Notes under the pieces: model-generated
Told to the model about the DNA's origin: nothing
The model's input: the letters and a program-made list of their open reading frames with translations, nothing else
Database searches by the model: none
In this document: positions 62,401-64,000 of the stretch, piece after piece
How the letters are laid out: each line of letters opens with the position of its first letter
How positions within the stretch are numbered: position 1 is the stretch's first letter
Translations under genes and position numbers: made by a program
Source: Pseudophaeobacter flagellatus
Lineage (GTDB): Bacteria; Pseudomonadota; Alphaproteobacteria; Rhodobacterales; Rhodobacteraceae
Length of the DNA stretch: 64,000 nucleotides
NCBI RefSeq assembly: GCF_021228235.1
Contig: NZ_JAJQRG010000008.1
Coordinates: 62,001-126,000 of the forward strand
Direction of reading: 5' to 3'

Positions 62401-62476
62401 CCTGGCGGTGGTGGAGAACGACGCCAATACAGCCTTCAAGCTGTTGCAGGTAGTGGCTGGCTACGTGAGCCACTAG
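59468..62476 (+). CDS. ABC-exporter-like membrane protein with degenerate ATPase domain and C-terminal cyclic-nucleotide-binding domain
   Basis: About 1000 residues. An exporter-type six-helix transmembrane domain covers the first 320 or so. The nucleotide-binding domain is recognisable (LEDVSASLPGGKVIGI, then RPVLFQGSFGDNV, then DILLLDGALSSYD) but has lost its motifs. Walker A (60602-60640) reads GIAAPSEEDRRAL, the signature (61781-61800) LPASYAE, the catalytic Glu is Gly, and the switch His region (61930-61953) is LVYLEVGF. A roughly 330-residue insertion separates the halves. A cNMP-binding domain follows from about 62095, with GELGLIRKEPRALSM. The start looks like ATA 59468, at seven bases from GGAG; GTG 59519 is the first ordinary start. 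Function unknown, possibly non-transporting. Confidence 0.85.
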   Translation: MERSLFRFIWKYSKRDQVLLLAVTTCLFPLLYLTLELPKRIINDAIGSQSDRIDLLGYDIAQLNYLWILCGAFLVSVLLHGLLKMRINTMKGVLSERMLRRFRYQLIARVLRFPQPYFERVSQGELVSMITSESEPMGGLMGDAVSQPVLQAGQMATILFFLFSQSLWFGLAAVALIPLQGWLIPMLQRQINLLNKTRIHQVRALASEIGESAAGAATLRINGGWRYRMAAITDRLGHLYDIRFQIYQKKFFMKFLNNFITNLTPFFFYAIGGYLVLQGKVSLGALVAALAAYKDLASPWKELLTYYNQTQDMALRWDVILERFAPPGMVREELMIGEPEEQIRLRGDIVLDAVNVRDADGNLVLEDVSASLPGGKVIGIAAPSEEDRRALAQLLTREVLPSAGKVTVADVDLRAIHQAVLALRIGHVTSRPVLFQGSFGDNVMMPMRSRPQGEPRDVQRYRAAQQAGNSADPFDAAWLDPGLAGFSSVHDLRDWWVQLLAGIGTDSALFRRGMEQHFDPKLHPRLAQCLIDLRPKVRAALKEAGLTSQVHALARDRYNSALPVAENLLYATFREPISEELLQRHVEFLDRLQKLKLVDDLVALTEDVVDILRQIFGMDGTDHPLFRKLGLDVRAYERASALVDTTRAKGGGVLGHQELAQLMIVPFSISAEQIGPAFSDDMKARILEFRENHADDLMGSLSDVVVQLDEEAFAPGLTVLENALFGKISDSSGARGDDVRRLVAQVLVENGGRDMVVELIFDLPVAIGGQGLPASYAEPLAFARATIKRPDILLLDGALSSYDIETRIAVHKNLRQLLPDTTLVYLEVGFENVDVFDVHFELRQGRLVSDEAQQESVEDSAASQDLARKLRALEQTELFSGLNRRQLRLLAFGARWYSAEAGDTVFHKDDVASDGVYMIIDGKAGLFLPQEGKADHLVTSVGPGHLVGELGLIRKEPRALSMVAETELTCLRIGEEEFLAVVENDANTAFKLLQVVAGYVSH

Positions 62477-62597
62477 CGCCTCTGACACCTGCGAAAGCAA
62501 ATAAGCGCGACAGGCTTTGATGCGCGCAGCCGCAGACCACTGGGCAGGCCACCGGATTGCGCAACAGGCTGTTTGCTCTGGGCCGCGTGCGGCGCAG

Positions 62598-63029
62598 CTA
62601 GTCGGGGCTGCAGAACTGGCGATGCAGCAGCGCAATGATCTCTTCGGTGTGTTGGTTCTGAAGCGCGTAGTAAATTGTCTTGCCCTCGCGCCGTGTCTGC
62701 ACCAGACCTTCATCGCGCAGCCGCGCCAGCATCTGGCTGACTGCCGCCTGACGCATGCCCAGCAGGGTTTCCAATGCGCCAACAGATTTTTCGCCGGTGC
62801 CCAGGTGGCACAGGATCATCAGGCGGCCTTCATGGGCCAGGGTTTTCAGAAAGGCGGCGGCCTCGGCTGCGCGGTCGGCCATGTCATCGGGGGCTATGGT
62901 CGGCAGGCCTGCTTGGGTTTCCTCCGGAATGGGGGAAGCATCGGTTTCATGGGCGGCGGCGGATGTCTGAAGGGGCACGTATTCTAGATCCTGCGGTGGC
63001 TGGTGGCACCATATTGCCCGATTTGGCAA
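62598..63029 (-). CDS. ArsR-family regulator with a SqrR/BigR-like cysteine pair
   Basis: 143 residues in the longest frame, but the start is uncertain (TTG 63029, GTG 62978 or ATG 62882); the conserved domain begins near MADRAAEAAAFLKTLAHEGR. The winged helix is ALETLLGMRQAAVSQMLARL. Two cysteines, C74 in LMILCHLGTGE and C140 in HRQFCSPD, lie 66 residues apart. That matches my recollection of the two persulfide-sensing cysteines of SqrR. BigR/SqrR/YgaV regulators repress sulfide-oxidation genes; none is adjacent here, so the target is unknown. The neighbour is the ABC-like gene (convergent). Confidence 0.82.
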   Translation of the reverse strand: MPNRAIWCHQPPQDLEYVPLQTSAAAHETDASPIPEETQAGLPTIAPDDMADRAAEAAAFLKTLAHEGRLMILCHLGTGEKSVGALETLLGMRQAAVSQMLARLRDEGLVQTRREGKTIYYALQNQHTEEIIALLHRQFCSPD

Positions 63030-63039
63030 CGATAAGTCA

Positions 63040-63080
63040 CCCCCTGCTAAATCCCCTTGTCAGAGGATCGGCGCAGGGGG
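63040..63080. terminator. Possible hairpin after the enolase-superfamily gene
   Basis: CCCCCTGC at 63040-63047 pairs with GCAGGGGG at 63073-63080, with a 25-base loop, 16 bases beyond the stop of the minus-strand dehydratase-like gene. There is no clear T run. It may be a weak terminator or part of the regulator promoter. Confidence 0.3.
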
Positions 63081-63095
63081 CTAGGGTGTCCCTGG

Positions 63096-64000
63096 CTAGG
63101 CGTCCAGTGGTGGTGCCCCCCCGGCAAAACTGTTCCCGCCTTGGTAGTCGCAGGGGGCCTCTTGCATGTTGAGATGCAGATCGCTGCCGCCAAAGGGATG
63201 GGCGCGGGCCAGGGCTTCGTCTACGTCAATGCCCAGGCCAGGGGTCAGCGGCGGGGTGATAAAGCCATTCTCTACCCGGATGCTGCCTTTGATCAGGGCG
63301 TCATGGAACGGGGTTTCGATGCATTCGGCCATCAGGATATTGGGGATCGAGGCCGCCAACTGGATATTGGCGGCCCATTCCACCGGACCAGCATATAGAT
63401 GCGGTGCCATCTGGGCATTGAAGACCTCTGCAAGGGCGGCAACCTTCTTCATCTCCCAGATCCCGCCGGCGCGCCCTAGCGCCGGTTGCAGGATCTCGGC
63501 GGCACCGCTGCGCAGTACGGCTGCAAATTCGCTTTTGGTGGTCATCCGCTCGCCGGTGGCGATGGGGATGCGCAGGTTGCGGGCGACGCGGGCCATGTCT
63601 TCGATATTGTCTGGCGGCGTCGGCTCTTCAAACCAGAGCGGAGAATAGGGCTCTAGCGCCTGGCCCAGCCGTATCGCACCAGCGGTGTTGAATTGACCAT
63701 GGGTGCCAAACAGCAGGTCCGCCTTGTCACCGATAGCACCGCGAATGGCTTTGCAAAAGGCAACCGACAGCGCGATATCCTGCATGGCGGGCATGTGGCC
63801 ACCGCGCATGGTATAGGGGCCGGCCGGGTCGAATTTGACGGCGGTATAGCCCTGGCGCACCATTTCGGCGGCGGATTCCGCAGCCAGATCGGGGGCGGTC
63901 CAGAATGCGTTCATGTCGTGGTGCGGCAGGGGGTAGAGGTACGTATAGGCGCGGATCCTGTCGTTCATCCGACCGCCGATCAGTGCATGCACCGGGCGGT
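63096..64000 (-). CDS. Enolase-superfamily sugar-acid dehydratase, C-terminal part (5' end outside window)
   Basis: Mandelate racemase/muconate lactonising enzyme family. The frame runs off the right edge, so about the N-terminal quarter is missing. The sequence after PVHALIGGRMNDRIRAYTYL continues with GYTAVKFDPAG, the metal/base motifs in FGTHGQFNTAGAIRL and FEEPTPPDN, GERMTTKSEFAAVL, and MAPHLYAGPVEWAANIQLAA with the active-site histidine. Such enzymes dehydrate galactonate, gluconate, arabinonate or mannonate; the exact substrate cannot be assigned. A role in sugar-acid catabolism is likely. Confidence 0.88.
   Translation of the reverse strand, partial: RPVHALIGGRMNDRIRAYTYLYPLPHHDMNAFWTAPDLAAESAAEMVRQGYTAVKFDPAGPYTMRGGHMPAMQDIALSVAFCKAIRGAIGDKADLLFGTHGQFNTAGAIRLGQALEPYSPLWFEEPTPPDNIEDMARVARNLRIPIATGERMTTKSEFAAVLRSGAAEILQPALGRAGGIWEMKKVAALAEVFNAQMAPHLYAGPVEWAANIQLAASIPNILMAECIETPFHDALIKGSIRVENGFITPPLTPGLGIDVDEALARAHPFGGSDLHLNMQEAPCDYQGGNSFAGGAPPLDA

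Noticed and set aside
61340-62782. A 480-codon minus-strand open frame
   Set aside because: It is antisense to the ABC-like gene and part of the regulator gene, with no recognisable family.
1-64000. CRISPR arrays, tRNA or rRNA genes, insertion sequences and prophage
   Set aside because: I saw no direct-repeat arrays, cloverleaf-like segments, transposase-like proteins or terminal inverted repeats; the gene content is ordinary chromosomal metabolism and transport.

Overview
The window is a 64 kb, GC-rich, gene-dense stretch of bacterial chromosome. It has no rRNA, tRNA, insertion sequence, prophage gene or CRISPR array that I can see. The gene content points to an alphaproteobacterium of the Rhodobacteraceae, most likely the marine Roseobacter group. 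The evidence is a zwf-edd Entner-Doudoroff pair, a complete hmuRSTUV haem locus with its own exbB-exbD-exbD-tonB, a tupBCA tungstate transporter, a C-P lyase operon with the DUF1045 gene, a fused IorAB-type indolepyruvate oxidoreductase, and many start/stop overlaps of the ATGA or GTGA type. This assignment is inference from gene content; no marker gene is present. The window opens inside zwf and closes inside an enolase-superfamily gene, so both end genes are partial.

Layout. (1) 1-4.5 kb: zwf (3' part), edd, a TauE/SafE exporter coupled to an FCD-type GntR regulator, and a small DUF1127 protein. (2) 4.9-8.8 kb: a five-gene operon of two zinc-ribbon DUF4178 proteins, a 52-residue membrane peptide, a DUF350 membrane protein and a membrane-fused spermidine synthase-like enzyme. 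This is one of the two most unusual systems here. (3) 8.9-18.0 kb: haem uptake, with hmuSTUV on the minus strand diverging from hmuR, a small secreted protein, exbB, two exbD genes and tonB. (4) 18.1-21.4 kb: a CaiB/BaiF CoA transferase and a CocE/NonD hydrolase. (5) 21.4-27.7 kb: nadABC (de novo NAD from aspartate) diverging from tupBCA. (6) 27.8-35.6 kb: phnF diverging from phnGHIJKLN, a convergent DUF1045 gene, then phnM. Together these form a catalytic C-P lyase set without a phosphonate transporter.

(7) 35.7-42.3 kb: a tightly overlapping seven-gene minus-strand operon of four glycosyltransferases (two MurG-like, two GT4-like), a histidine phosphatase, a polysaccharide-deacetylase-like protein and a small methyltransferase. 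It looks like an undescribed glycan or glycolipid pathway. (8) 42.6-44.9 kb: a large MscS-type channel. (9) 45.2-52.4 kb: an oligopeptide-type ABC importer (double ATPase, binding protein, two permeases) in one operon with a CoA transferase whose sequence halves look swapped. (10) 52.7-54.7 kb: a paralogue of the small methyltransferase, a glutathione S-transferase-like protein and a TetR regulator. (11) 54.8-58.8 kb: indolepyruvate ferredoxin oxidoreductase with a divergent Lrp/AsnC regulator. (12) 58.9-64 kb: a DUF3307 membrane protein, a very unusual ABC-exporter-like protein, an ArsR-type regulator with a SqrR/BigR-like cysteine pair, and a partial sugar-acid dehydratase-like gene.

The strongest candidate for undescribed biology is the ABC-like protein at 59.5-62.5 kb. 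Its nucleotide-binding domain has lost the Walker A, Q-loop, signature, catalytic glutamate and switch histidine, carries an insertion of roughly 330 residues, and ends in a cyclic-nucleotide-binding domain. The DUF4178/DUF350/aminopropyltransferase operon and the seven-gene glycan operon come next. Operator calls are from inspected inverted repeats only and remain inference.
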